From: Antennarius striatus
Taxonomy: Eukaryota; Chordata; Actinopteri; Lophiiformes; Antennariidae
Direction: 5' to 3'
Length of the DNA stretch: 64,000 nucleotides
Assembly (NCBI RefSeq): GCF_040054535.1
Contig: NC_090779.1
Coordinates: 24,777,501-24,841,500, forward strand
The position numbers were made by a program, and so were the translations under genes. The first letter of the stretch is position 1. Each line of letters begins with the position of its first letter. The notes below the pieces were generated by a model. It was not told the DNA's origin, made no database searches, and saw nothing but the letters and a program-made list of their open reading frames with translations. Below, piece after piece: positions 22,731-36,400 of this stretch.

Positions 22731-25392
22731 CCTCTGCTGTAGTGTTCACACCCACATCACAGGAATTCAGTCCTGTCATTAAGCCATGCCGCTGAGGCTC
22801 ATGGGTATTGTAGTATTTCAATCCACCAGCCGTACCAAACCAATAAGAGCGAAAATACGTTAGAAAATAAGTTTAGTTTCACAAAACAAAATGTTTACTT
22901 GAACATGATGGATTTTTTTAAAATGAGAATTTACAGTTTTGCAGCTAATAGTTTGAAATTTCAGCAAATAATAAATCCTCCCCAGGCAGAAAAACGAGAA
23001 GCTACACGTTATTAGCCTCGATGGATAATCATACGCAAATCCAAGGAGATGAGATGACAAAATGCAATTTTTTAAAGGTTTAAATGCTACTTGATGAGAC
23101 CTTTGGAGAGAAGCTGAATGGAATGGGGCCCATCTACTACTGTGTGTACGCTAATGCTAATCCAACATGCTTAACGTGCAGCGTCATCTTCTCTCCTGTA
23201 ATCTCTTCTGGGAGGTTCACACACATGTTTTACAGAGACGACCTTTTGGATTGCTGGAATATTTCACTGGTAGCTCCAGATTTAATTTAATCTGCAGTGA
23301 GGAAAAAACAGAAGTTCGTCACTGATAATCTCGAGGGAGAGAGACGACATCTGGAAGAACGTGTGTTCAGGTAAAACACCTAAAAGTGTCATAAAAGTGT
23401 TTTTACACCGGAAAATAGAAATTAGACGTCAGATATGAAGGTATCCAGCATCTGTAGACTAATTTCACATCACCGTTTTGTTAGAGAAATTTACTAAATA
23501 AAGAAGCGATCGCTATAAAACTCAAGACTAAGACTAAGACAAAACTAAGATTTGGTTTGGCTCGGAACAAATTATTTGCTCTGTAAGAAAAAAAGTTTAA
23601 CGTCTGGTAGATTACAGATAATCCAATAGGAAATCATTGATGACAAGCACAGCATATGCATGTATCTAATTTATATAAAAGAAATTAATTTATGTTGCAT
23701 CTTAAATAGTCTAAACCAGTCCAGAGGACTAGCCCAGGTTAGCGCTATGGTTTTACAAGAAACAACAAAGGTTTCACAAAGAAAAAAGCATTTTAAATTT
23801 GTAAAATGTAACTGTAACTGTTTGGATCAATAAAGTATATCTTATCTTATTTTACTGTCACAGTTTTTAATAATGCAAATAGAGACACAGGTTAGCTCCA
23901 GCCAGCGTAGCGCGGGAGCAGCAAAGGGGAGGAGCTCGTCCGAAGCGCCTCGTTGGATTTTGCATTATTGAAGCAGCTGTTGAATTATGCAAAGACTGGA
24001 TATTGATCCCAGACTGCAGTCGGAGAGGGGAAACAAGGAGAAGAAGAGAATAAGTGAATCAGATAGAGAAGAACAAAACAACAGAGAATTTATCAGAGTG
24101 ACCATTTACAGTCCTGTTTCTACCAGGAAGAGAAGATAGGAGGAGAAATGGAGTTCATTGATTTCACAGTCTGGGAATGAAGAAGAAGAGGAAAAGGAAA
24201 AGGAAAAGAAAGAGGAAGAAGAGGAAGAAGAAGAGAAGGAAGAATTTTACAAAAACCCTTTAATCATATTCAATAAGTTTACAATTTTACATACCAGAAA
24301 AGTGCTTCAAGTACAAAAATCATAAATAAAAATACGTAAATACAATTTAAAAAGATACATCAGTGCATTATACCATCATAAGATTTCCAAAATAAGTTGA
24401 GCTTCCACTAAAGTGCAGAGAAGATGTTTTTAAAACTGTCTGGATCTTTAGTTATTTGATAAAAACCAAACTCTTTCAGACGACATCTGATGTTGTCACA
24501 AAAACCTGTAGCTTCTTCTTGAGCTATTTAACTTTTAATTTTCTTCTTCAGCGGCTGCTTTCCTTCCTCTTCCTGATGAACCATCTCTCTTCAGCGTCTC
24601 CCTGCTCTGCAAGTTTATTGTGAGTGAAAAAACTTTGGTGAAACCTGGAGTAGAGAAGTGGACATATTGTCCCCAGCGTGGAAGATTTTATATTTACATT
24701 TTTAGTGGATGATAACAGGATTATAAAATTCGGTACATGTCTCTGAGAGGAAGGAAAAATCTAAGTTTAACACAAAAACCGAATTAGAGCCGTGGAATAT
24801 TAGATCTGTGATGTTTGCTCAATACATCTGTCTTTCTGAACTTCTGCTGTGCTTAAAGTAGAGATTATAAACTTATTTTAGACCAAGGAAAGGAAGGAAT
24901 AAACTATTATATCGGGTGAGGATAATTATATCATTCATCCCTAGAGAAGATGAAGATTTATATACTGGGAAGGAAATTTATGAGAGACACGGGAAAGAAA
25001 GAAGGAAAGAGTAATGAAGACATGCTGAAATGCTGATGTTTTGTTCAGGATTTCTTTCTTTTTTTTTACATTTTTGTGTAAAATGGGGTTTTATTTCATC
25101 ACATCTAATAAAGAAATGACCTCAGAGGGGCAGAGAGATTCATTCTATCGAAGGAAACCACAACCTGACAGAACGTCTGGTCACCAGCGTCTCTCAGCTC
25201 CTGTGATTGGTTGTTTAGAGGAGGGGGCGGGGCGCAGTGAGGGGGGGAGGGGGTGTGGTCTGACATTCTAGTGAATGGACTGTGGTGATCTGATCAGCTG
25301 ATGGGTTTCATTTGGATGGAGACAGACGAGGAGTGTGAGACGGGACGAGTGTTGGTGCAATGCAGTTGTGTTACTCAGCAGAGATGCTCTGT

Positions 25393-25439
<47 letters not shown>

Positions 25440-25949
25440 ACACACACACACACACATACAATCGAATGTGTGAGCATGATCACACACAAACACCTCCCTC
25501 ATGCTTCAGGATTAACTATAATCCATACTTTAAACAGGATTATAAAGAGGAATAAAAGATTAGAGGAAGAGTGTGAGTGAGGAAGGATCGCCGTTATCAC
25601 ACACCGTAAAGAACATGTCTGTGTGGTGCGTGGATTCTACACACACAGTGTGTGTCAGTCAGTGCTGACATAACAATGATTCTAACATCATGCGCGCTGA
25701 TGCGCTCTCTAGCGCCTCCTAGCGGTGTTTCCTCTAAAAAGGAGGAAACACGGTTCATTACTTTCAAAAAATGTTCCCATTTATGGAATAAAATCTAGAC
25801 TCTAACTTTATTTTATAGCGTTAATTAGAAAACAAATAGTTTTGGGGCTCCTCTGCTCCATAATTAATCTCAGGTCTTTATTACAGCGCCACCATGAGGT
25901 CAAAGTTGTTTGACCTCCCGGTGGTCTGAGTCATTCTCTCTCTCTCTCT

Positions 25950-26014
<65 letters not shown>

Positions 26015-26171
26015 TGAGTTGTGGCGCATAGATCCACGCGCATCCAGACGCGCGTAAACAGAACCGAACGCCCCCCCCCCCCCAACCTCTCTCTGTCTCT
26101 CTCTCCTTGCTGCACCCACACTCCCACCCACACCCACCCGCACCGCCCCGGCAGTGAATGAGTTACTGCTG

Positions 26172-26215
<44 letters not shown>

Positions 26216-26933
26216 AGCCGGGTGCGCCCCTCCCTGGTTGGACCGCACGCCGCTTCCCGGCGCTCCACAGACGGATGTTGCCGCATCCCTGCGCGCTGCG
26301 CTCCGCTCCGCCTGAGCCAAATCTCCTCCTCCTCCTCCTCCTCCGGTCTCCGCCTGACGCACCTCCTCTCCGGCTCTAGTCTCACAACTCTCCGCTGAAG
26401 TGTCTCCTCCCGCATTAACGGTACGTAAACTCAACAACCCCTCCACTGACGCGCGTTTCATTTCTTCCCTTTTTTTTTCTTTTTTTTTTTTTGCGTGGAG
26501 TGGATGTGTCCCGCGGGATGGTGCGGCTGCTGCGGGTTGTCGCGTGTTTTTGCGCGCACGTCTGTCTCCACTGCGCTGCGTTCACCATTCCCGTCGCCAG
26601 GTTTTCCGTTGCGTAATGCGGCTTCCATTCCGAACGGAACGGGTACTTCATTTTGATGGCGCGTAAAAAAAAAAAAAAAAAAAAATGTCTGGGGAGGGAA
26701 ATAGGGCACGAGACGGCCGGAAGTCGTTAAACCATCAGTCTTTTAGATTCTACGTTGACATGAAGGAGGTGCGTCGGATTATTTGGGGAAGTCCAAACTA
26801 ACGGGATTAACGCGGCGGCAGAGCAGCTGGTGTTTACTGCGCAGGGAAGAACGGATCAATCACTTGATTGATCATCTGTTCACGCATTTAATGGAGCAGT
26901 TATGAGAAACTTTCTGAAGGAGGTTTGAGGATG

Positions 26934-26978
<45 letters not shown>

Positions 26979-27065
26979 ACGTTCTGGATGAGCCCCTAAA
27001 ATTATCCTCTTTCTGCCGAGTCACTGTAAGTCATATGGATAAACATTAGAGATGTGGGTGGTGCA

Positions 27066-27149
<84 letters not shown>

Positions 27150-27234
27150 GAAAAAAACATTCATTGCTATGGTTTCCATTTGGCACACGGGCAGCGCGAA
27201 GGGATGAAGTCATCTCTAGGTTGTGTTTTGTGTC

Positions 27235-27267
<33 letters not shown>

Positions 27268-27410
27268 GTGCTGATTCATTCAGAGCTGTCGTTGCAGTGG
27301 AGCCTCCTCCGTCTGTGTCATTGAGTTCATCTTCATCATCATCATCATCGCCGAATCTTCTCTGAAGGGCCCTCAGGGGCCGGATGCTTCCAGTGACTCA
27401 GCAGAAATAG

Positions 27411-27452
<42 letters not shown>

Positions 27453-30400
27453 GTTATTGTGTTCTAAACCGATCAGGCGTCTGTGTAATTAATCTGCTGG
27501 ATTCTAATCCTAATTTTAATTGGAGGGAAAATTAAAGTGTCAACTTTCAGAATCGGGTCATTTCATTATCATCAATATTAAACACAGGGTGATGCAGCAT
27601 TTTCCAATCAGATATTTGTTTTATTTATCCCCAACCGGGAAAATTTCTCTAAGAAATAATTTTTATTTGAAGACTTTTCCTTAATTTTTCTTAGTTTAAT
27701 AGATTTAAATTAAATTAATATTTAGCTATTTGTAATTCACGAGCTGTTCCGGCTCCAATCTGTTTTGGTTCTGTTGGGGAATGAAACCCTCTGATGATGT
27801 CATCATGACTGAATTCATCAACAAGGCCACGCCCCCTCCAGCTAACGTTAGCCAATGATCACGTAAACCAATCGACGACGTGGAAGGTGGCGCCGGCGTC
27901 AGCAGGTCGTTTCGACGTCACGTCATTCAGCCCGTCTTATCTCAGTGGTTTTTGATTCCTCTCAGAGGAGAGCCCCGTTGCATGCTGGGAATCTTAAGCA
28001 TCCGTTGCCAAAAACACGGCAAACATTTCCTTAATGTCTGATCGTCCAGCTGCTACCGGCTCACTAGCGTTGTTCAGTCGCCGTTTGACATTTATTAGTT
28101 CCTGTCGTCAAGCAGCCAGAACAAACGGCGCCATCAGATCCAGCGGCGCCGCTAAAGGCGACTCAGCAATAACTTAAATTCAGCTTAGCTATGAGTCAAG
28201 AGTGCTGAGTCACCGTTTAGTCCTCACATCCCACACCGGATCCACATCGATAGATGGTTTCTGCCGGAGCCGGGGGACGAGCCGTGGGCGTCGGTCGACG
28301 ACCAATCGGATGAGTTTTTTATCGCGTTTGACAGTCAAACGTCTTTTATTATTGATCGCAAAAACAGAAAGTCAATATTGATGAATGCTTCTGGGTTTAG
28401 AACAAAGGAGGAAAACAAACCAGAGCGCCTGTATGTTTTATCAACCTCTACAAAACCACCTCCTCCTCGTTTGTCGCCCCTGAACAGGAAGTCTATTCCG
28501 GGACCAACGGAATCTGACAAGCTTGTTCTTCTATTGATTGATTGATCAGTTTCTACAGGCCCCCCAAGCAGAGGACTGTTTCAGTCCCTCAGCGCCTACA
28601 GAAAGGTTCTAGTCCCCTTAAGCTGCAGGGATTTGGGATTCTCCTGGAGACCATGAACGCCACTCCTTCTCAGATTAGCCGCTTAGCGCCGCGTCTGGTT
28701 CACGTGACGGGGGCGGTGCCTCGCGTCGATGAAGCTCATTGATAAAAAAATCAGCTCACCTCTAATGTCTCTAACTGCTTTAACCTCCTTCATGAGGCCC
28801 ACCAGGACCCCCTGATGGCCCCCGGTGTGCTGCCGCCGCTACACCGACATGCTTCATTAGGCCGCCGTATTAAAGTATTAGCCGTCTTACGTCGCTGGAT
28901 AAACGTTGGAATGGGGCCATTAAATGGATTTCCCATCAGCCACCAGCTTGATTGTGTCAAAGCAATCGCAGAGCGGCGCCTCAAATCGGCTTGAACCAGA
29001 TTCTCTTCGCACCCGTCGGACTTTGAGCGATCCAGAATCGTTGCTACAGGTTTCAGTTTTCCCCTGGAAGGTGATTGGCTGCTCTGACTTTACTGCTCCT
29101 GCTTCCACGAGCGCTTTCTTTTCCCGTTTTACCTCCTTTTTTTTGTTGTTTTTTTTGTCTCAAAGAACCAGCCTTCCAGTCGCCATCATCTCCTTCCCCC
29201 AGGAGCGTCGAGCTGTTAGCGACTTCTAGCTGAGTCAAGGTCTTGATGTTTTCTTGTTTGAGCTCCTACCTGCTCGCTTCAGATAAGAGCATCGACTAAA
29301 ACGCCGTTCAGAAACACTAGCCGCGTGTTGAATGGAGGTGATGCAGGGAGCTGGCATCATCAGTCTGCTGGCTTATTGCCTCGAGAAAACCTGCCTGAAA
29401 ACTCATCTAGTCGGCGTCTAAAAATAGCCTCACTGGCTCGTCCATCAGGTGCTGGCAAACAGTTCGAAAGCTATTATAATCGATAAATCGGAGTCGCACC
29501 GGAGATCTAAAATACCCTTTTTTTTTGCCAACATGTTTTTCTTTTGGCTTCATTTTCCTGTTTGTTATTCAGGAAGTAAAACAAAAATTCAAAATCTGTT
29601 CCATATTATCTCCTAAAATTCTGACTGGAGCTTACAAATTCTTTGCTCTCCCAACACTTTTACTTTTATCGGAGATTTAAATTGCTGACGTGTCCGAGAT
29701 TCGTCACCGTAGTTGCCATGGAGAGGAACAAGAAATTAAATTCTGTGTGATGTGACTCAGGCAGAAATATAATACTTAGAAGTGTTAATTTCTTTCCTTT
29801 CTCACTCCTGGAAGTTATCCTGTGGCGACACACGAGCCATTAGCAGCGAGTTGCTAACTGCTACTAGCGCCAATAATCGCTTTGTCCAGATACGTGAAGC
29901 CTGTTTGTGTGTATTTATGCAAAGGAAAGTCAGTCTCTTGTCACCTTTCTCTGCTTCGTTTCGTCCAATCAGCTCTCAGCCTTTCTTTCTTCATTTTTTT
30001 TTTCCATTGCGGGGGCGATTCGCTATCATCTGACTCCCATCTCGCGGTTCTGAAGGGTTCTGTCTGTCTGAATGGATCAGAATCCGGTTCAGAATCGATT
30101 GACGTTTTTTCCCTTTCTGCACCCCGAGGCTCACAGAGTAGAAGCAGGAAGGGTTGGAAATATATTCTGCAGCGTTTGGAGGGAGACGGCGAGAAGAAAA
30201 GAAATAATGAGAGACTGTTAGAGACCGTACTGTAGGAGGCAGACGGATTAGCCATAGACAGGTGCATTAACTGATGGTGACCACGATGGGCTCCATCAGT
30301 TAGTCCATGAACAGTCTCCGTTGGGAGGGTCGTCTCTAAAGAAGACGCGACAGGCTAACTGTTAGGGGAACAGACAAAAAGGATTTCCATAAAATAGCCA

Positions 30401-33400
30401 CGAGATTTAAATGAGAAGGGAGGTGATTAAAGAGGAGCTAGTTAGTCAGAGGAGCTTCTGGACGTGATAGACCATAGACCGGATCGTCAGGCCAAAGCTG
30501 CTTCTGGAAGCTATTGCCAGGCAATGGAGCGGTAACCCAAACCTGAACGCTGGCAGATTTAAAGCCACCTTCAGCTCAGAGTAAATCCCAGCGGGTCGAC
30601 GCCTCTCAGGCAGAAAAAACCCCCAAATCGGTTCGATTTAACACCCCATGACTTCACATTCCTGAGCTCTTAAGCCTGAGATCTCCTTCAAGTTGTCCTG
30701 AAGGGAACGCGTCTCCTCTCCCTTTCCCTCCTGGGGGGGGATGGGATATTTGTCATTGTGCAGCTGAAGGTCACACAACCATCGTGTTTGTGGCCCGACA
30801 GCCATGACCCATCCTCTTTCTGTCAGCACGATGAATGAGACGCCCCTGCAGGTCAGGCATCTCTGAGAGGTTGTTGGGTTTGTCCTTTCTGGGCTACTGT
30901 AGAAATGTCCTCCTCTCTGAGTTAGCTGCTGAATGCTACGTTTTAAAGCCGCTACACACACAAAATGTCAAATTTAGCCCTCCGCCCTGTCCAACAGCCC
31001 CATCAGATTGTTCTTTATGCAGACGATGCAGTGCTGTTATTACCAGAGCGGCAGTGAACGCCCCGATCTGTCGCTATTATACTGAAGGAGGAGGCATAAA
31101 AAAGTAATTCTAACTAAAAATAGGGTTGACATGATTTTATTTTATCCAAATCCAGCCAAATAAAGAAACTTTTACCTTTTAATGAACTTTAAATGAATTT
31201 AACAACTCTGTATTAATAAAAATATACAAGAGCTTAAAGTTAAAAGTAAAAACTAATTGTCCACAAACAGTAAATGGTCAATGTGGTCTGAAGTGTTTAC
31301 TGATCAGATCACATTTACCATTATTGGACATTTCATGCGATATTTCCTTCTATTTGTTAATATTGTGTTAAATATCACGTTGCAAGCCACAAACAAACAA
31401 AAAAAAATTTCAAATCAATAGGATTTGTTCAAGAAGTTCTGAATGGATTTAGATTTTTTTTTTTTAAAGTGGTTTAAAATATTTATGAGCGCTCCCTAGT
31501 CTGTGTGAATTGAATTTGATTAATAATTAAATTCGATAAAATGTGATGGAATAATCAATAATTTAAAATTCCATTTGTACTTAATTTGAGGGTATAGGAG
31601 ACGTATAATCCCACCAGTTGTGGGGTTCTTGTAGTTATTAAGTTTGATATTTGAACTTTTGAATTTCCATCATGCACATTTATTTTAGTTTTTTACTATT
31701 ATTTAAGATAATTATTTTGTTGTTTAAAGACCTCCTCAAAATAAAAATTCAGTATTTGTTTCTATCACATGTATTAATGGGTTTGCTAATAAAGAACCTT
31801 CAAGTGGCAGAAGAACGACGTCACGTGATCACGTGTTTGTGAATGCCTCATTGTTTCCATGGTGACGCCACTTACATTGATGAGGAGCTGGCAATATGAT
31901 AAGATCATGCCTTTTTTAAATAGATCATGTAATTTCAGGATCATGTTTAAGAAGCAGCAAAGATTTGTTAATCTTCTTGATCTTCGTTTCATAGAAATTC
32001 ATCCTTTGACTTTTGATTTTTAATACGGATTAAAACTTTTTAAAGTTGATTTAAGGAGCGTGTTTGTGTCCTGCAGGGAAACTGAGGGTGGATTCAATCA
32101 TTTAAGAAGGAGAAGAGAAATAATCTCCAGGTGAGGGTTGTTCACATGACAACGGTTGGATGAGATCAGGAATTAAATATAAACCAGTTTAATCTCACAT
32201 TCCATTCACAGACCAATCAAACCGCTGGAATAACCCGTTCCTGACTTTGTGCTTTTGTGGGTGGAGACAGAACAGATAATAACTTTTTCACGTCGGCGTC
32301 AATCAGCCGCCATCGATCCGATGCCTTCAGGGCCTCCGGTCCGGCTCCATTAACTCGACGCTTCATTTTTCTGGATTCACTTTCCGCAACGGAGCAGCGG
32401 TCGGTTATTTTCTGCTGCAGCTATTAATTACTTCATGTCAGTGTTCAATAAATGTATTGATGTAAAGTTTAAGAATATTACAGCTCTCTCCCAGATGCAA
32501 GTAAAAAAAATAAAAAAAATTAGGTCTTCATTCTGCATAGCGACGCATTCGCTGCCAGGAAATGAGGCCGTTGTAATTAATCCGGCTTTATGTCTGATTT
32601 CCTCATCACCTAAACTGAGGTGTTGACCTTTGCTCCTCTTCAGCGACACCGGACGTTTGTTTTGTGATTAGTGGAGGAGCTTTCCTCTCCTCGGTGCTGA
32701 TTTCATTCTGCAGTAACAGGGAAGGCGTTTGTCCCGCTCTTCTCCTCGTCCCCTGAACGCCTCGTAAATGTGGAACATGCAATCTGGAGCGTTCCCGATC
32801 GGGGAATTCAGACGTGGGTATATTTAACAAGCAGGCCAGCGGAGGAGGATCCGACATGAGCAGACATGCTGAGGTCTGAGCGGCGTGGCCTGAGAGGGAA
32901 TGTTGGGTTCACTTCCCAAGATGCTTCAGTGCGGCGCTGCCTCCGTGGTTGGTTTGGTGATGGATGGAGAAGATGGATGGTTCAAATCAGAGCCGTCCCC
33001 TTTGGGACGAAATTGATCCGACATGAAATGATCGTCACTTAGAGTCACTTCACTTCAGAACTGTTGTTAAAAAGTTCCCTCATTCAATCCTGAACTCTGA
33101 CACGGGAACTTTTCAAAGTTGTTGAAACAGGAATATTTTAAGAATGACGTCTTCAATCAGTCGCCGTGTTTTTTTGTTCACTGTCGTTCACCAATGTGTG
33201 GCAATGTTATGCTAATGATATGCTAACGACGCACACCTTGTTCACGATAGCTGGCGAGCTTGCTAAAATGGAATCGACCAATGGGAAGCCGTGAGAGCGG
33301 CAAAATCCTGAGCCGGAAAAAAAAATAGAAGCAATGGAAATAACCTGCGTTCCATTTTCCTAGTAAACCATTAAAAACACATAATATCATGTTACTGTAC

Positions 33401-36400
33401 AATAAATCAGAATAAAACATATAATATCATACTATTAGCTCGTAGCAACCCCCATGACCCACAAAATATAATTTAATTTTGTATCATCTTCATATAGATT
33501 CATATTAACCAAATATTATTAAAATACATTCATAAATAAAGTTCAGTACAGAACTGTTAATTCAACTTACGTCGTTTTTCGACTTACCTGTAGTTGAGTG
33601 CAACATTAAAACGGCGTTCTCTGGACTCTGAAGGAGGCGGAGAAGCGTTTAATCAAGGCGTGTCTGACGCACTGCAGAGATAAATCCACTCCCACCAAGT
33701 CGTGGAAAATCCATCCGTCTTCCTCGTGAGGAAGCTTCCTTCAGTCTGAGGAGGAAGAAACCCGGCGGCGCGTGGCGGCGACACGGCGGCTCGTTTAAAA
33801 GATGCTTTTACATCGACGCCTCTTCGCTGCATAAATTAGTGGGAACACAATCAGGATATGTACTTTTTTTAAAAATATGATTTTGTTTGAGTTTTTCCAA
33901 CATCCACTCAACACAAATTCAACCAAATGTTCAACACCTGCGTGACCTTCAAGGCCGGGATGTGAGCAGCTCAGATCCCCGTCTGTCAGCTGTGTGTTGG
34001 TCGCCCCCCGGCGACGGCGACGGTCCTCCCTGCATCATCAGTCAGACTCTTTGTTGTGGTCGTGTCTCGTTGTACCAGTCAGCATCGTCATCCTCACCCT
34101 CATCGTCATCGTCATCCTCAGGCGGATCATAGCGCTAACCAAACACCAGATCTACTTCCATAAAGAGAGAACGGAACCGTCCAATGAAAGCAGGTCCACG
34201 ATCTCTAAGAGCTGAAATCATCTCTTGATATCTCCTGGTATGGAAGTCACAGGAAAACGTATTTGAATATAAAATAGATGAATCAACGTTAACAGCATCT
34301 GTACGTGAGTGTGTGTTGATTAACGTCGAACATCACAGCTCCATCCTGGACTCCTCCTCGTCACTCTAGACTCATCACTTCAGCGCTCGGCGCCTTTTCG
34401 ATGAAAGAATGGCGGCGTTGCCTCGCCTGAGACGTTTTTCATAATGTCTCAGCTTCTTTATCTGCAATGTGAAAAACTTTATTAGTTATCCTCAACCAGA
34501 ATAGAATTCAGACTCCTTGCCAGAGGCCCAGTAAAGAAAATGCAGAGAAATGATGTTAACATCTGCTCTCAGTTGTAAATATCCTTCCAAAAGTCGCCCA
34601 ACCGACATTAGCGACCCATTTCTATTTCCCACTTTGGTGGTGTTGGTGCAGAAGTGGGTTGCCTCTCTCTTTATAGCGACTGCCCCACATACAGGGCAGA
34701 AGGCAGCAGCGTGAATGCCCCTGACTGACTGGAGGAGGTCTGGAAGCCGTCCAGCAGGACGTCTTAGAGCCAGACGGCTCAGCGGCTGACCTGAAGCGTC
34801 GCCTGTTTGTTCACGTCTAGTTGGATTTCAGGCTGAGGTGATTAATTCATGAAGTGTTTTCATTCTTCTCCTCAGGACAAAGAACGCTCCACCACAGGAG
34901 TGACGTCCTAGAGACCGTGGTGCTGGTCAACCCTTCAGAAGACACAGTCCTATCAGAGGTAGGGCTGCTGGACAGGTCAGGCTAGAATTAAAGAGGTAGT
35001 CTTGAGACTTAATTTTTATGAGTTCTATCAATTTAGAGAGGTTTTAATCCCTGTTTTTTTATTTACTTTACTTGGAAATGTATAGTAATCTCTCGCATAT
35101 TCGCGCTTCAAGACGCACGGCTTCACTACATCGGGGATTTTCAGTAGGTAGTCACGTGATACCGTACGCGCATGCTATTGGTTGACTGCATCTGTATTAA
35201 AGAAACACTTTAAATAGTCTATCAGAGTGTGGGAAAAGGTAATACAGATAGAAGGTGGTTTAATATCAGTAATGGGAGGGTTCATAAACGTTTAAATGAC
35301 AGTAAATTATGTAAAAAAGTAGTTTTGTCGCTGTATTGTGAAATTTTGTTTTTTGCGCATGGTCCTGGAACGCATTAACCGCGAGTAACGACGGATTACT
35401 GTATCTGGGAAAAAATCCTTGAGCTGAAGCAATTTTACATTTATACAACCCACATAAAAATACTACAGAATGCTATGACTTTTTTCTAATGCTAATTATT
35501 ATTATTATTATTATTGTAAATTCTGAACCTCCAAACATGCAGTGTTTTAGTCAGTGCAGAGGAAATCCTGAACTTTCACACCCATAAAATCCACATTGTC
35601 AAGAATAAATGCGAATAAAAAGACGTTTTTGTGTATTTTTTTGTCGTCAGATCTTTAGCCTTGACAGACTTAAGGTTGATCTCACCTTCTCTCCTCTGTC
35701 GTCTGTCTCCGGCGTTCTTTTCCTAGATCCGGTCCCTCATCACCGACCCGGCGGGACACAAGCTGCTGGTCTTGAGCGGCCAGACATCCGATCACGGCGG
35801 CCTCCTCCTTCAAACTGGGGTTTTCACCCACCAGACCTTTTCATGCATCTTTGCTGATCCTGGGGTGAGATGAAGATAGTGTCACTTGATAGTATTCCAA
35901 TGTGTGTATGAATGAATTAAATGTGGGCGCGTCCCTCCTGCAGGTCAGCGAATCACTGGGCGCGGCGACCCCCAAGCAGCAGGCTACACTCACCGTGTCC
36001 TGCCGCGGGGAGGCAGGCTGGAGCTCCGTGGGGCAGCAGCTGGACTTCCTGGAATACAAACTAAATCCAGAGCCCGTTCTCCCAAAGATGGAGGGCATCA
36101 CTGAGTTCACAGAGTACATCTCAGAGACGGTGGACGTCCCTTCCCCGTTTGACCTCCTGGAGCCCCCCACCTCCGGAGGCTTCCTGAAGCTGTCGAAGCC
36201 ATGTTGCTACATCTTCCCCGGTGGACGAGGAGACTCGGCTCTCTTTGCTGTGAACGGATTTAACATCCTAGTGGATGGAGGTTCTGAAAGGAAGTCCTGC
36301 TTCTGGAAGCTCGTCCGTCACCTGGACCGCATCGACTCCATCCTGCTCACGCATATCGGCGCAGACAATCTCCCGGGTATCAACGGGCTGCTTCAGAGGA

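Noticed and set aside
22419-27365. Frames with long VCVCVC or THTHTH runs
   Set aside because: Translations of (TG)n and (CA)n microsatellites; same for frames at 49.4, 52.3, 57.2-57.5 and 62.4-62.8 kb.
33994-34215. Open stretch encoding a transmembrane-like segment (VPVSIVILTLIVIVIL) and a polar tail
   Set aside because: No in-frame ATG (the apparent start is GTG), the hydrophobic part comes from an ATC/GTC/CTC low-complexity run, and I found no matching upstream exon.
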